This document shows, in pieces, positions 6,997 through 14,916 of a stretch of DNA of 22,450 bases. The position numbers and the translations under genes are program-made. Position 1 is the stretch's first letter. Each line of letters starts with the position of its first letter. The notes below the pieces were generated by a model. It searched no databases and was not told the DNA's origin. It was given only the letters and a program-made list of their open reading frames with translations. Source of the stretch: Bacteroidales bacterium UBA1736 (GTDB lineage: Bacteria > Bacteroidota > Bacteroidia > Bacteroidales > UBA932); NCBI GenBank assembly GCA_002315825.1, contig DCIC01000122.1, positions 1 to 22,450 on the forward strand, in the 5' to 3' direction.

Positions 6997-8913
6997 TCAA
7001 ATTATCGACTCCAAATTCTTGGGATTCAACAAGTTCTTCCCCTCCGCCGTAAAGGCGTAATCTATACGGTCCGCATAATAGGCTTCGACCTTACCCCTTA
7101 CAATCTTCATAGTACTGTTGACAAGACCATTCTTCTCCGTAAAGGGTTCGCCAAGAACAACAATTGACGCCGGGAGCCAACGCTCGGGGAACATTCCGGC
7201 ATGAATTCCTCCTGTCTTGTAAGAATCCGTTTCAGACTGGATCTTTTCAAGCATTTTCCGCGCCGCCTCGTCTGACTTTACATCATCGATCTTACATTCC
7301 TTCTTGACATACTCTCTCAAACTGTCCTTATTGGGGACAATGAGTACAATGGTATATGGACTCTGATTGTTATGCAGAATGACCTGCTCTATGTATTTCG
7401 ATCCATCAGCGAGGGAATCCTCATACCCCTCAGGACTGTACTTCTCTCCATCAGAGGAGATAAGAAGAGATTTGAAACGGCCTGTGACATAGAGGTATCT
7501 CGGATTCTCAGGATAAATATACCCCATATCTCCAGTATGAAGCCAGCCATCTACAACAGTCTTGGCGGTAGCCTCGGGATTCTTCCAATATCCGGCCATA
7601 ACGTTTTCGCCTCTTATGACAATCTCTCCCTTCTGGCCGTGTGGCAGTTCATTGCCCTCATCATCACATATCTTGATATCCATAGGCTCGACTGTCCGGC
7701 CGGACGATCCGAAAATTGCATGCCCCAACGAATTTGAGCAAATGATAGGGGTAGCCTCAGAAAGACCGTAACCTTGGAACATAGGCATTCCTATCGCGCA
7801 AAAGTATCTCTGCAGTTCTATATCGAGAAGAGCGCCGCCGCCGACAAAGAATTTCATCCTTCCACCGAAACTTTCACGGACATTCTTGAAGATCAATTTG
7901 TCAAACAAATCCACGAGAGGTTTTCTCCAGAAATCCTTCAACCCTCCCCGATTATAATACTCCTTATTATATTTTATCGCATTGTTGAGAGCAAAGTTGT
8001 ACAGCTTCTCCACCCTCGGGCCCTTGGCCTTGATCCCCGCCTCAATGTTCTTTCTGAAATTCCTTGCAAGCGCAGGAACAGAAAGCATAGCGTGGGGGCG
8101 AACCTCCCTTATTGCGGAAGGAACATTCTTCAATGTAGCCAGCGGGGTTTTTCCCACAGGTACGGTAGCTATACTTCCGCCGTAGGACATCATTGTATAA
8201 AAACCGGCCACGTGAGCAAAGCAGTGGTCAAGAGGCAGAATTATCAGCATCACCTCTCCCTCGTCAATGCCGATGACTGATGCGCCCTGCTCTACATTTG
8301 CGGTATAATTTCTATGAGTCAGTAAAATTCCTTTCGGATCCGCAGTCGTTCCGGAAGTATAACTGATATTGGCGTAATCATCCGGTCCGACTGAGGCCAT
8401 TCTCTCCTCCAGCACTCCGGGATTATTGGCAATGAACTCTTCTCCCATAGTATGGAGGGTATCAACGCACATTTCATTCTCCTGCAGGTCGGGCACTGAG
8501 TCCAACACTATCACTTTCTCCACCATAGGAAGATCAGAGTATATCTTCCTCAGCTTGGGTAGCTGCTGCGAGGACACTATGACAAATCTGGAGTCCGAAT
8601 GTCTGATACGGAAGAGCAAATCATTGCTTTCTTCAAGCTTGACCGACAAAGGCACATTGACTCCTCCGGCGAACAAAACGCCCAGCTCGGCGAGAATCCA
8701 CAAATTCCTTCCTTCCGAGAGCAAAGATGACTTATCCCCTTTTGCCATCCCCAAAGACATCAGTCCGGCAGCAAGGATTCGACCCTCGTTACGTGTCTGT
8801 GAGAAAGTCGTCCCCCGCCACTCTCCGTCTATTTTCTCTCGCAAAAAGATATTATCCGAATATTTGTCAGCATACTTATTGACAAAATCAATAATCGTCA
8901 GTCTTTTATTCAT
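6997..8913 (-). CDS. Long-chain acyl-CoA synthetase (AMP-forming)
   Basis: This is an adenylate-forming enzyme of 638 residues, the usual size of bacterial long-chain fatty acid-CoA ligases. It activates a fatty acid with ATP and then forms the CoA thioester, at the cytosolic face of the membrane. The motifs are in order: the ATP P-loop YTSGTTADPKG (185-195), GYGLSEATP (381-389), GWLHTGD (456-462) with the ribose-binding Asp, the hinge region GRFKSLLISSDGEKYSPE (478-495), and a C-terminal lysine region NSTMKIVR. Exogenous fatty acid use or lipid turnover is the likely role; the acyl preference is not visible. It starts 6 nt after the deoxynucleoside kinase stop, so the two are cotranscribed although their functions are unrelated. 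Only the sRNA hairpin lies downstream. Confidence 0.94.
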   Translation of the reverse strand: MNKRLTIIDFVNKYADKYSDNIFLREKIDGEWRGTTFSQTRNEGRILAAGLMSLGMAKGDKSSLLSEGRNLWILAELGVLFAGGVNVPLSVKLEESNDLLFRIRHSDSRFVIVSSQQLPKLRKIYSDLPMVEKVIVLDSVPDLQENEMCVDTLHTMGEEFIANNPGVLEERMASVGPDDYANISYTSGTTADPKGILLTHRNYTANVEQGASVIGIDEGEVMLIILPLDHCFAHVAGFYTMMSYGGSIATVPVGKTPLATLKNVPSAIREVRPHAMLSVPALARNFRKNIEAGIKAKGPRVEKLYNFALNNAIKYNKEYYNRGGLKDFWRKPLVDLFDKLIFKNVRESFGGRMKFFVGGGALLDIELQRYFCAIGMPMFQGYGLSEATPIICSNSLGHAIFGSSGRTVEPMDIKICDDEGNELPHGQKGEIVIRGENVMAGYWKNPEATAKTVVDGWLHTGDMGYIYPENPRYLYVTGRFKSLLISSDGEKYSPEGYEDSLADGSKYIEQVILHNNQSPYTIVLIVPNKDSLREYVKKECKIDDVKSDEAARKMLEKIQSETDSYKTGGIHAGMFPERWLPASIVVLGEPFTEKNGLVNSTMKIVRGKVEAYYADRIDYAFTAEGKNLLNPKNLESII

Positions 8914-8919
8914 TATATA

Positions 8920-9546
8920 CTACTCATTATCAGAAGGGAACAATCCAAACAACTGCCCGTCAATCTTGTTTGTTATCATTTCGAAATCTTCAGGACGGTT
9001 TGCGAATTTGATTTCATCCACATCAATCACCAATATCCTTCCCTTATACGATTTTACCCATTGTTCATATCTCTCATTCAATCCAGTGATATAGTCTATT
9101 CTGATACTCTTCTCATATTCCCGCCCACGCCTCTGGATTTGTGATATCAGATTTGGGATGGATGAGCGGAGATAAATCAACAGATCAGGTGGATTGATCA
9201 GAGACATCATCAGATCAAAAAGCTCCATATAACTGTCGTAGTCACGGGAAGTCATTAGGCCCATATCGTGAAGATTGGCGGCAAAAATATACGCATCCTC
9301 ATAGATGGTCCTGTCCTGAATCACGACGGCATCGGATTTGGAAATCTCGACCACATCCCTGAATCTCTTATTCAAAAAATAAATCTGAAGATTGAAAGAC
9401 CATCTTTCCATATCAGAATAAAAATCCGACAGATATGGATTGAAATCGGAAGGCTCAAACTTGGTTGACCATCCATAATAATTGGACAACATTCTGGTCA
9501 ATGTCGTCTTTCCACTTCCGATATTTCCAGCGACAGCGATATGCAT
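8920..9546 (-). CDS. Deoxynucleoside kinase
   Basis: This is a deoxynucleoside kinase of the dGK/dCK/dAK family, which phosphorylates deoxynucleosides to dNMPs for salvage. From the ATG at 9546 it has 208 residues and opens MHIAVAGNIGSGKTTLTRML, with the P-loop GNIGSGKT at 7-14. QDRTIYEDAYIF carries the DR(S/T) motif with the catalytic-site Arg, and RRGREYEKSIR is the lid-like Arg-rich segment. A longer reading from 9591 is rejected because a -7 box at 9572-9579 would lie inside it. The base specificity cannot be read from sequence. It is the first gene of a two-gene unit with the acyl-CoA synthetase and diverges from the MBL-fold gene. Confidence 0.93.
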   Translation of the reverse strand: MHIAVAGNIGSGKTTLTRMLSNYYGWSTKFEPSDFNPYLSDFYSDMERWSFNLQIYFLNKRFRDVVEISKSDAVVIQDRTIYEDAYIFAANLHDMGLMTSRDYDSYMELFDLMMSLINPPDLLIYLRSSIPNLISQIQRRGREYEKSIRIDYITGLNERYEQWVKSYKGRILVIDVDEIKFANRPEDFEMITNKIDGQLFGLFPSDNE

Positions 9547-9571
9547 ATGTTGTGTACAATTGAATATTGCG

Positions 9572-9579
9572 CAAATATA
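9572..9579 (-). promoter_or_regulatory. -7 promoter box for the deoxynucleoside kinase unit
   Basis: TATATTTG followed by CGC matches TAnnTTTG. It ends 26 nt before the ATG at 9546, giving a predicted leader of about 20 nt. No clear -33 TTTG is present. It settles the start codon choice for the kinase. Confidence 0.6.
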
Positions 9580-9601
9580 ATAATTTATCACAAGTGTTTA
9601 G

Positions 9602-9609
9602 TACATTTG
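9602..9609 (+). promoter_or_regulatory. -7 promoter box for the MBL-uvrA-kinase-EamA operon
   Basis: TACATTTG matches TAnnTTTG and ends 23 nt before the ATG at 9632. The -33 region is not recognisable. It is divergent from the box at 9572-9579, so the 85-nt gap serves both units. No SOS-like or other operator was recognised, although uvrA is in this operon. Confidence 0.6.
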
Positions 9610-9631
9610 CACGTACAATTATCAAGCCCAA

Positions 9632-10327
9632 ATGATAAACATAAAGAAATTTTCATTCTCCCTTCTGGAAGAGAACACTATGATTGTAAGAGGGGATAGT
9701 CCGGAAGCAGTTATCGTTGATCCGGGTTTTATCCACGATGATGAGAAAGATTCATTTTTCAGATATATCAGCGATGAGAAGCTTCAACCGGTGGCAATCC
9801 TACTGACCCACGCACATTTCGACCACATATTCGGAGTGAGTGACTGCGTTTCGCAATACAGAATTCCAGTGTATATGCACCCCGAAGACAAAATCGTCAA
9901 GGAAGAAATGTCAGATATTTCAAAGAAGTTCCTGATGAAATCCCCCCAAAAAGATTGGGATACGGTTGACATAAGCGATGGACAGATTCTGACTCTCGCC
10001 GGGATTGATTTCACAGTAATTCACACTCCCGGTCATTCACCGGGAAGCGTTTGTTATAATATTGCGAAGGAAAGGATCCTTTTCAGCGGAGACACCCTGT
10101 TTGCCGGTGCAATAGGAAGGACTGATTTTGATTACGGCGATTATGATAAGGAGATTGTATCCCTTATGGAAAAGATTATGTGGCTGGACAGTTCCACTTT
10201 CGTTTACCCCGGACACGGAGGGCCCACTTCCATAGGAAGAGAGCGAGCTGACAACCCGTTTCTGGTACCTTTCAACGAAAAAGATGAAGACGGAAGCGTC
10301 GATGGGATAAGAGTGGACAATGAATAA
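9632..10327 (+). CDS. MBL-fold metallohydrolase (glyoxalase II-like)
   Basis: This is a cytosolic metallo-beta-lactamase-fold hydrolase of 231 residues. The metal ligands are visible: THAHFDH gives His60, His62, Asp64 and His65; HTPGHSPGS gives His135; SGDTLFAG gives Asp154; VYPGHGGPT gives His195. This is the pattern of small glyoxalase II-like (YcbL-type) enzymes that hydrolyse thioesters such as S-lactoylglutathione, but no substrate-recognition domain is present and the substrate is unknown. Its last 8 nt overlap the start of uvrA, so translation of the two is likely coupled. It is the first gene of a four-gene operon whose other members act in DNA repair, nucleoside phosphorylation and transport. 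No direct functional link to them is evident. Confidence 0.9.
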   Translation: MINIKKFSFSLLEENTMIVRGDSPEAVIVDPGFIHDDEKDSFFRYISDEKLQPVAILLTHAHFDHIFGVSDCVSQYRIPVYMHPEDKIVKEEMSDISKKFLMKSPQKDWDTVDISDGQILTLAGIDFTVIHTPGHSPGSVCYNIAKERILFSGDTLFAGAIGRTDFDYGDYDKEIVSLMEKIMWLDSSTFVYPGHGGPTSIGRERADNPFLVPFNEKDEDGSVDGIRVDNE

Positions 10328-13067
10328 ATTCATAGAGATACACGGAGCCAAGGCCCACAACCTCAAGAATATAGACTTGAGCATTCCCCGCAACAAGTTT
10401 GTTGTCATAACAGGATTGAGCGGAAGCGGAAAGTCGTCTCTCGCCTTCGATACCATCCACGCCGAGGGACAGAGGCGGTATATGAACACTCTTTCTCCTT
10501 ATGCAAAGCACTTTATGGGTATTCTGGAAAAGCCTATGGTTGAAAGTATCAATGGACTGAGCCCTATCATCGCCATCGAACAGAAGACCACCGGCAGCAA
10601 CCCTCGTTCTACCGTCGGCACAATTACAGAAATATATGATTTTCTAAGACTTTTATACGCAAGAGCATCAAGGGCATATTCCCCGGTTTCCGGCACAGAG
10701 ATGATCAGATACAATGATTCACAAATCCTCGATCTGATTATGAAAAACTATTCCGGAAAGAAATGCATCCTTCTATCTCCCCTAGTCAGAGGAAGAAAGG
10801 GACATTACCGTGAGTTGTTCGATCAGCTCAGGAAGAAAGGATACACCCAGGTCCGAGTCGACGGGACTATATGCAATCTGAGCGAGATAGAATCTCTGGA
10901 CAGATACAAAGGACATTTCATTGAAGCAGTAATAGATAAGCTCAAGCCAAAGGAAGGGGACGAGAAACGTGTCAGGGACTCAATCATTGCAGCACTGAAT
11001 CTTGGAAAGGGATCGGTAGCCATCGAAGATATTGAAACGGGGACACTTCAACATTTCTCAAAGCACCTTGTTGACCCGGACAGCGGAATATCCCTGCAGG
11101 AGCCGGCACCCCACTCCTTTTCATTCAACTCTCCCCAAGGATACTGTCCCTATTGCAAGGGTCTGGGTAAAGTGGTCGATGTAAATCTTGACACAATAAT
11201 CCCAGACAAGACTCTCAGCATAGCGGAGGGTGGCATCATCCCGTTAGGAAAAGTCCGCGAGAACAAAAAGTTCGACATTCTCAGAGCTTTGTCCCGCAAA
11301 TATGCATTCTCCATATATGACCCCATAGCGGCAATACCGGATGAAGCTATTGCCCACATCGTGTTCGGCTCTGAAGATTATTTCAGAGTTGGCGACGGAG
11401 TATTGGCCGAAATGGCCATCTGGCCGGGAATTCTGGAAGATATAGAAGAAAAAATCATATGCCCGGTATGTCACGGAACCAGACTGAATGAAAATACCAA
11501 ATACTTTCTGATTGACGGCAAGACTATATCAGAGGTCGCCTCAATGGAGATCTCTGATCTTCAGATCTGGCTCACTTCTCTATGGGACAAGCTCAGCGGA
11601 AGAGAGAAGAACATAGCAAGGGACATACTCAAAGAGTTGGATGACAGAGTGAGATTTCTTATGGATGTTGGGCTGGACTACCTGTCTCTGGACCGCGCGA
11701 CCGCATCACTGTCTGGAGGAGAGAGTCAGAGAATACGTCTGGCCACTCAGATAGGGTCAAAACTTGTCGGAGTCCTTTACATTTTGGACGAGCCCAGCAT
11801 TGGACTCCATCAAAAGGACAATCGCAAGCTTATCGCATCCCTGAGCAAGCTCAGAGATGAAGGGAATTCGGTGATTGTAGTCGAACACGACCTTGAAACT
11901 ATGACTTCCGCCGACTGGATTGTCGATGTGGGACCCGGTGCCGGAATTGAAGGAGGGAGAATCTGCTATAATGGTCCCGTCGGGGAATGGAAGGAAGAAG
12001 ACAATTCCATCACTTTGGATTATCTCAGAGGGAAGCGGTCCATAAGTTTACCTCAAACCAGAAGAACGGGGAACGGCAAGACTCTCACACTGTATGGAGC
12101 CCGCGGGAACAATCTTAAGGACATAAACGTAAGTTTTCCTCTCGGAATGTTCATAGGGATAAGCGGAGTCAGCGGAAGTGGCAAGAGTACACTCATCAAC
12201 GAGACACTTATGCCCATCATCAAAGCCAAACTCTACAACGGAAAGCAGAAGCCACTCCCTTACGCGCGGATTGAAGGCTTGGAGAATATCGACAAATTGA
12301 TTGAGATTGACCAAAGTCCCATAGGAAGGTCCCCAAGAAGCAATCCCGCCACATTCACAGGAGTATTCAGCGATATCCGCTCTCTTTTCGAGGAAACCTC
12401 TGATGCAAAAGTGCGAGGATTCAAAGCAGGAAGATTCTCTTTCAATGTCACTGGAGGACGCTGCGAAGAATGCAAGGGGGCAGGCATCAAAGTCATAGAA
12501 ATGAATTTCCTCCCATCGGTCAATGTTGTCTGCGACGAATGCCGCGGACGCAGATACAAAGAAGATACTCTTGCTGTCAGATACAAAGGCAAAAACATCA
12601 GTGATGTCCTTGATATGCCGATCAGCGAGGCTTATGAATTCTTCAAAAACATTCCAAAAATATCCCAGAAGCTCAAAGCTCTTGTGGATGTGGGTTTGGG
12701 GTATGTCCACCTGGGGCAATCCGCAGTAACTCTTTCCGGAGGAGAGAGCCAGAGAATGAAACTTGCGGCCGAACTCTTCAGAAAGGACACCGGCAACACA
12801 CTGTATATGTTGGACGAACCCACTACAGGACTTCACTTCGAAGACATAAAGGTCCTCCTGAGCGTGCTCCAGAGGATCGTTGATCAAGGCAACACAGTTA
12901 TTATCATAGAACATAATCTGGACGTTCTAAAATCCGTCGACTATCTTATAGATATGGGTCCGGGAGGCGGAGCCGCAGGCGGGAGTATTGTTGCAGAAGG
13001 CACTCCCGAACAATTATCAAAAAACAGCAACTCAATAACAGGAGAATTCCTATCAGAATTATTATGA
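10320..13067 (+). CDS. uvrA: Excinuclease ABC subunit A
   Basis: UvrA is the damage-recognition ATPase of nucleotide excision repair; it works as a dimer and loads UvrB. The 915-residue product is slightly shorter than usual (about 930-950). The first ABC half has Walker A GLSGSGKS (32-39), signature LSGGESQRIRLA and Walker B LYILDEPSIGLH. The second half has GVSGSGKSTL, LSGGESQRMKLA and LYMLDEPTTGLH. The C-terminal zinc finger is intact: Cys715, Cys718, Cys738 and Cys741. The first zinc finger is not: Cys276 and Cys279 (YCPYCKGLG) are present, but the expected upstream CPxC is DPDS (252-255). The start overlaps the MBL gene by 8 nt, and the stop overlaps the next start as ATGA. It could be either the main UvrA or a Bacteroidetes paralogue; the rest of the protein looks fully functional. 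Confidence 0.96.
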   Translation: MNKFIEIHGAKAHNLKNIDLSIPRNKFVVITGLSGSGKSSLAFDTIHAEGQRRYMNTLSPYAKHFMGILEKPMVESINGLSPIIAIEQKTTGSNPRSTVGTITEIYDFLRLLYARASRAYSPVSGTEMIRYNDSQILDLIMKNYSGKKCILLSPLVRGRKGHYRELFDQLRKKGYTQVRVDGTICNLSEIESLDRYKGHFIEAVIDKLKPKEGDEKRVRDSIIAALNLGKGSVAIEDIETGTLQHFSKHLVDPDSGISLQEPAPHSFSFNSPQGYCPYCKGLGKVVDVNLDTIIPDKTLSIAEGGIIPLGKVRENKKFDILRALSRKYAFSIYDPIAAIPDEAIAHIVFGSEDYFRVGDGVLAEMAIWPGILEDIEEKIICPVCHGTRLNENTKYFLIDGKTISEVASMEISDLQIWLTSLWDKLSGREKNIARDILKELDDRVRFLMDVGLDYLSLDRATASLSGGESQRIRLATQIGSKLVGVLYILDEPSIGLHQKDNRKLIASLSKLRDEGNSVIVVEHDLETMTSADWIVDVGPGAGIEGGRICYNGPVGEWKEEDNSITLDYLRGKRSISLPQTRRTGNGKTLTLYGARGNNLKDINVSFPLGMFIGISGVSGSGKSTLINETLMPIIKAKLYNGKQKPLPYARIEGLENIDKLIEIDQSPIGRSPRSNPATFTGVFSDIRSLFEETSDAKVRGFKAGRFSFNVTGGRCEECKGAGIKVIEMNFLPSVNVVCDECRGRRYKEDTLAVRYKGKNISDVLDMPISEAYEFFKNIPKISQKLKALVDVGLGYVHLGQSAVTLSGGESQRMKLAAELFRKDTGNTLYMLDEPTTGLHFEDIKVLLSVLQRIVDQGNTVIIIEHNLDVLKSVDYLIDMGPGGGAAGGSIVAEGTPEQLSKNSNSITGEFLSELL

Positions 13068-14056
13068 CAAAGATTGACGCAGCAAGACAGGAGTACAAAG
13101 ACTGGTGCAGCGCAGTAGGTATTGACACCATTGAAGCTCTGAACGCGACTCTGGACGAAGGGCGCGGGATAGAACTCATCAACCTGTGCGAAGCAAGACA
13201 GGAGAGAAAGTACGCAGATATCGCAAACCAGATTTACTATAGGAGACGTTCTAAAAAAATAATAATGATGTCGGGGCCTTCCTCCAGCGGGAAGACTTCT
13301 TCAGCTTTGAGAATCGCTCAGCAATGCAAGGTCCTGGGTTTGAATCCAAAAGTCATCGAGCTGGACAACTATTTCGTATCCAGGGAAAAGACCCCGAAAA
13401 ACGAGAAGGGCGATTATGATTTCGAAGCTCTAGGTGCAATGGACATTGAATTGTTGAATGAACATCTCAAGATGCTTCTGGAAGGAAAGACTGTTGAAAT
13501 CCCCAAATTTGATTTCGTAAAAGGATGCCAGGTCCGCTCGGGGAAATGCATCACCCTTGGCAGCAATGACATATTATGTATGGAGGGAATCCACGCACTC
13601 AATCCGGCTCTGACTCCCGCAATAGATCCGGCAAATATTTACAGAGTGTATATATCAGCTCTTTCAGCACTTCCGGGAGGAGAGAAAGTGCACAATTCCA
13701 CTACTGACAAAAGGCTGCTGAGAAGAATTCTTCGGGACAGCAGGACAAGAGGCATATCTCCCGAGACCAATATTCTTCAATGGCCCAATGTCAGAGCAGG
13801 TGAAGAGAGGAACATTTTCCCATTCGAAGAAAATGCGGAAACTGTTTTCAATTCGTCCACACTTTATGACATCCCCTTATTGAAATACTACACAGAACCA
13901 TTGCTGGAAGGTATTTCTGAATCCTCCCCGGCATATGAAAAAGCACAACACCTTTTGGATTTGATTGGGCATTTCAGAGTACTCAAACCCTCAGAAATTG
14001 CAGCAGTTCCTCCCACCAGCATCATGAGGGAGTTTATCGGAGGTCAGACACTCTAG
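13064..14056 (+). CDS. Uridine kinase-like nucleoside kinase, short form
   Basis: This is a P-loop kinase of the uridine kinase/phosphoribulokinase type. The P-loop GPSSSGKTS is at residues 71-79, followed by VIELDNYFVSREKTP with the Asp expected near the substrate, EIPKFDFVKG, and MEGIHALNP in the position of the kinase's EG(I/L)HAL motif. The Bacteroidetes relatives I know are about 550 residues, with N-terminal TGS and threonyl-tRNA-synthetase-like second-additional domains. This one has only 330 and begins directly at the pre-kinase helical segment. The start is well supported because its ATG overlaps the uvrA stop (ATGA), so the N-terminal domains are absent rather than misannotated. Residues 1-60 still resemble the linker of the long form. 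The natural substrate is unknown. It follows uvrA and precedes an EamA transporter by 14 nt. Confidence 0.85.
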   Translation: MTKIDAARQEYKDWCSAVGIDTIEALNATLDEGRGIELINLCEARQERKYADIANQIYYRRRSKKIIMMSGPSSSGKTSSALRIAQQCKVLGLNPKVIELDNYFVSREKTPKNEKGDYDFEALGAMDIELLNEHLKMLLEGKTVEIPKFDFVKGCQVRSGKCITLGSNDILCMEGIHALNPALTPAIDPANIYRVYISALSALPGGEKVHNSTTDKRLLRRILRDSRTRGISPETNILQWPNVRAGEERNIFPFEENAETVFNSSTLYDIPLLKYYTEPLLEGISESSPAYEKAQHLLDLIGHFRVLKPSEIAAVPPTSIMREFIGGQTL

Positions 14057-14070
14057 AAAAAATTATCATT

Positions 14071-14916
14071 ATGTGGATTTGGGCAACTGTCGGTTCGGCA
14101 TTTATGCTGGGCATATATGACTTGGCGAAAAAACAGGCACTTAAGAAAAATGATGTTTTCCACGTCCTGTTCTGGGCTACATTATTCTCTACACTTCTAC
14201 TGATTCCTTTCTTTTCTCACGGAGAAGTCAAAGACCATTTGATTGTTTTCGCCAAAGCACTTTTAGTCACTTTATCCTGGGTATCAGGACTTTACGGAAT
14301 CAAACTTCTACCCATTACCATTGCAGGGACAATCAAGGCGTCCAGGCCAGTGTTCGTTCTGATTTTCTCGCTTGTATTCTTTGCAGAAAAGCTCAATGGG
14401 ATGCAATGGGCCGGGGTGATTCTCGCTCTTAGTTCCATATTCCTTCTCAGCAGATCCGGCAAGGAAGAAGGAATCTTTTTCCTTAAAAGCAGAGGGGTAT
14501 TCTATATGGGCATATCAGTCCTTTCCGGAGTATGCAGCGCCTTATTTGACAAGCACATTATGGGATATATGGAGCCCCTCTTCGTTCAGAGCTGGTGCAA
14601 CCTATATGTCACGGCCATTCTGGGACTCATCATATTGATTATGAAGGCGTGCAACAAAGAACAGACAGAATTCCATTGGGACTGGATATTACTTCTGATA
14701 GCAGTGTTCATCACCCTCGCGGATTATCTGTATTTCTATGCCCTGAGTAAAGAAGGAGCCCTTCTGAGCATTATTTCACTGACCAGAAGGAGTTCTGTCA
14801 TCTTTACATTTATCGGAGGTGTGATCCTTTTCAAAGAAAGAAATGTCAAGTCCAAAGCTTTGGCACTAAGCGTAATGCTGATTGGAATGATTCTTATTGT
14901 ACTGGGGTCGAAATAG
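14071..14916 (+). CDS. EamA/DMT family transporter
   Basis: This is a 281-residue inner-membrane protein with about ten hydrophobic helices arranged as two EamA repeats (about 1-130 and 145-280), typical of drug/metabolite transporters. The start MWIWATVGSAFMLGIYDLAKK is the first helix. A conserved LPITIAGTIKASRPVF segment precedes helix 4, and EKLNGMQWAGVILALSS closes the first repeat. The substrate is not predictable from sequence; family members export amino acids, nucleosides or other metabolites. It is the last gene of the MBL-uvrA-kinase unit, 14 nt after the kinase stop. Its 3' end overlaps the convergent S41 protease gene by 23 nt, so there is no intergenic terminator. Confidence 0.88.
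   Translation: MWIWATVGSAFMLGIYDLAKKQALKKNDVFHVLFWATLFSTLLLIPFFSHGEVKDHLIVFAKALLVTLSWVSGLYGIKLLPITIAGTIKASRPVFVLIFSLVFFAEKLNGMQWAGVILALSSIFLLSRSGKEEGIFFLKSRGVFYMGISVLSGVCSALFDKHIMGYMEPLFVQSWCNLYVTAILGLIILIMKACNKEQTEFHWDWILLLIAVFITLADYLYFYALSKEGALLSIISLTRRSSVIFTFIGGVILFKERNVKSKALALSVMLIGMILIVLGSK

Noticed and set aside
6869..7060. Possible 63-residue protein on the plus strand over the sRNA
   Set aside because: Its ATG lies upstream of the predicted transcription start, inside the promoter spacer. It reads through the terminator hairpin and into the antisense of the acyl-CoA synthetase gene.
8426..9094. Plus-strand open frame of 222 codons
   Set aside because: It is antisense to the acyl-CoA synthetase and deoxynucleoside kinase genes, has low-complexity Ser/Leu content and no motif.
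12048..12914. Long minus-strand open frame (288 codons) inside uvrA
   Set aside because: It is wholly antisense to the second ABC half of UvrA, has no recognisable motif, and has no -7 box; it is a shadow of the coding strand.
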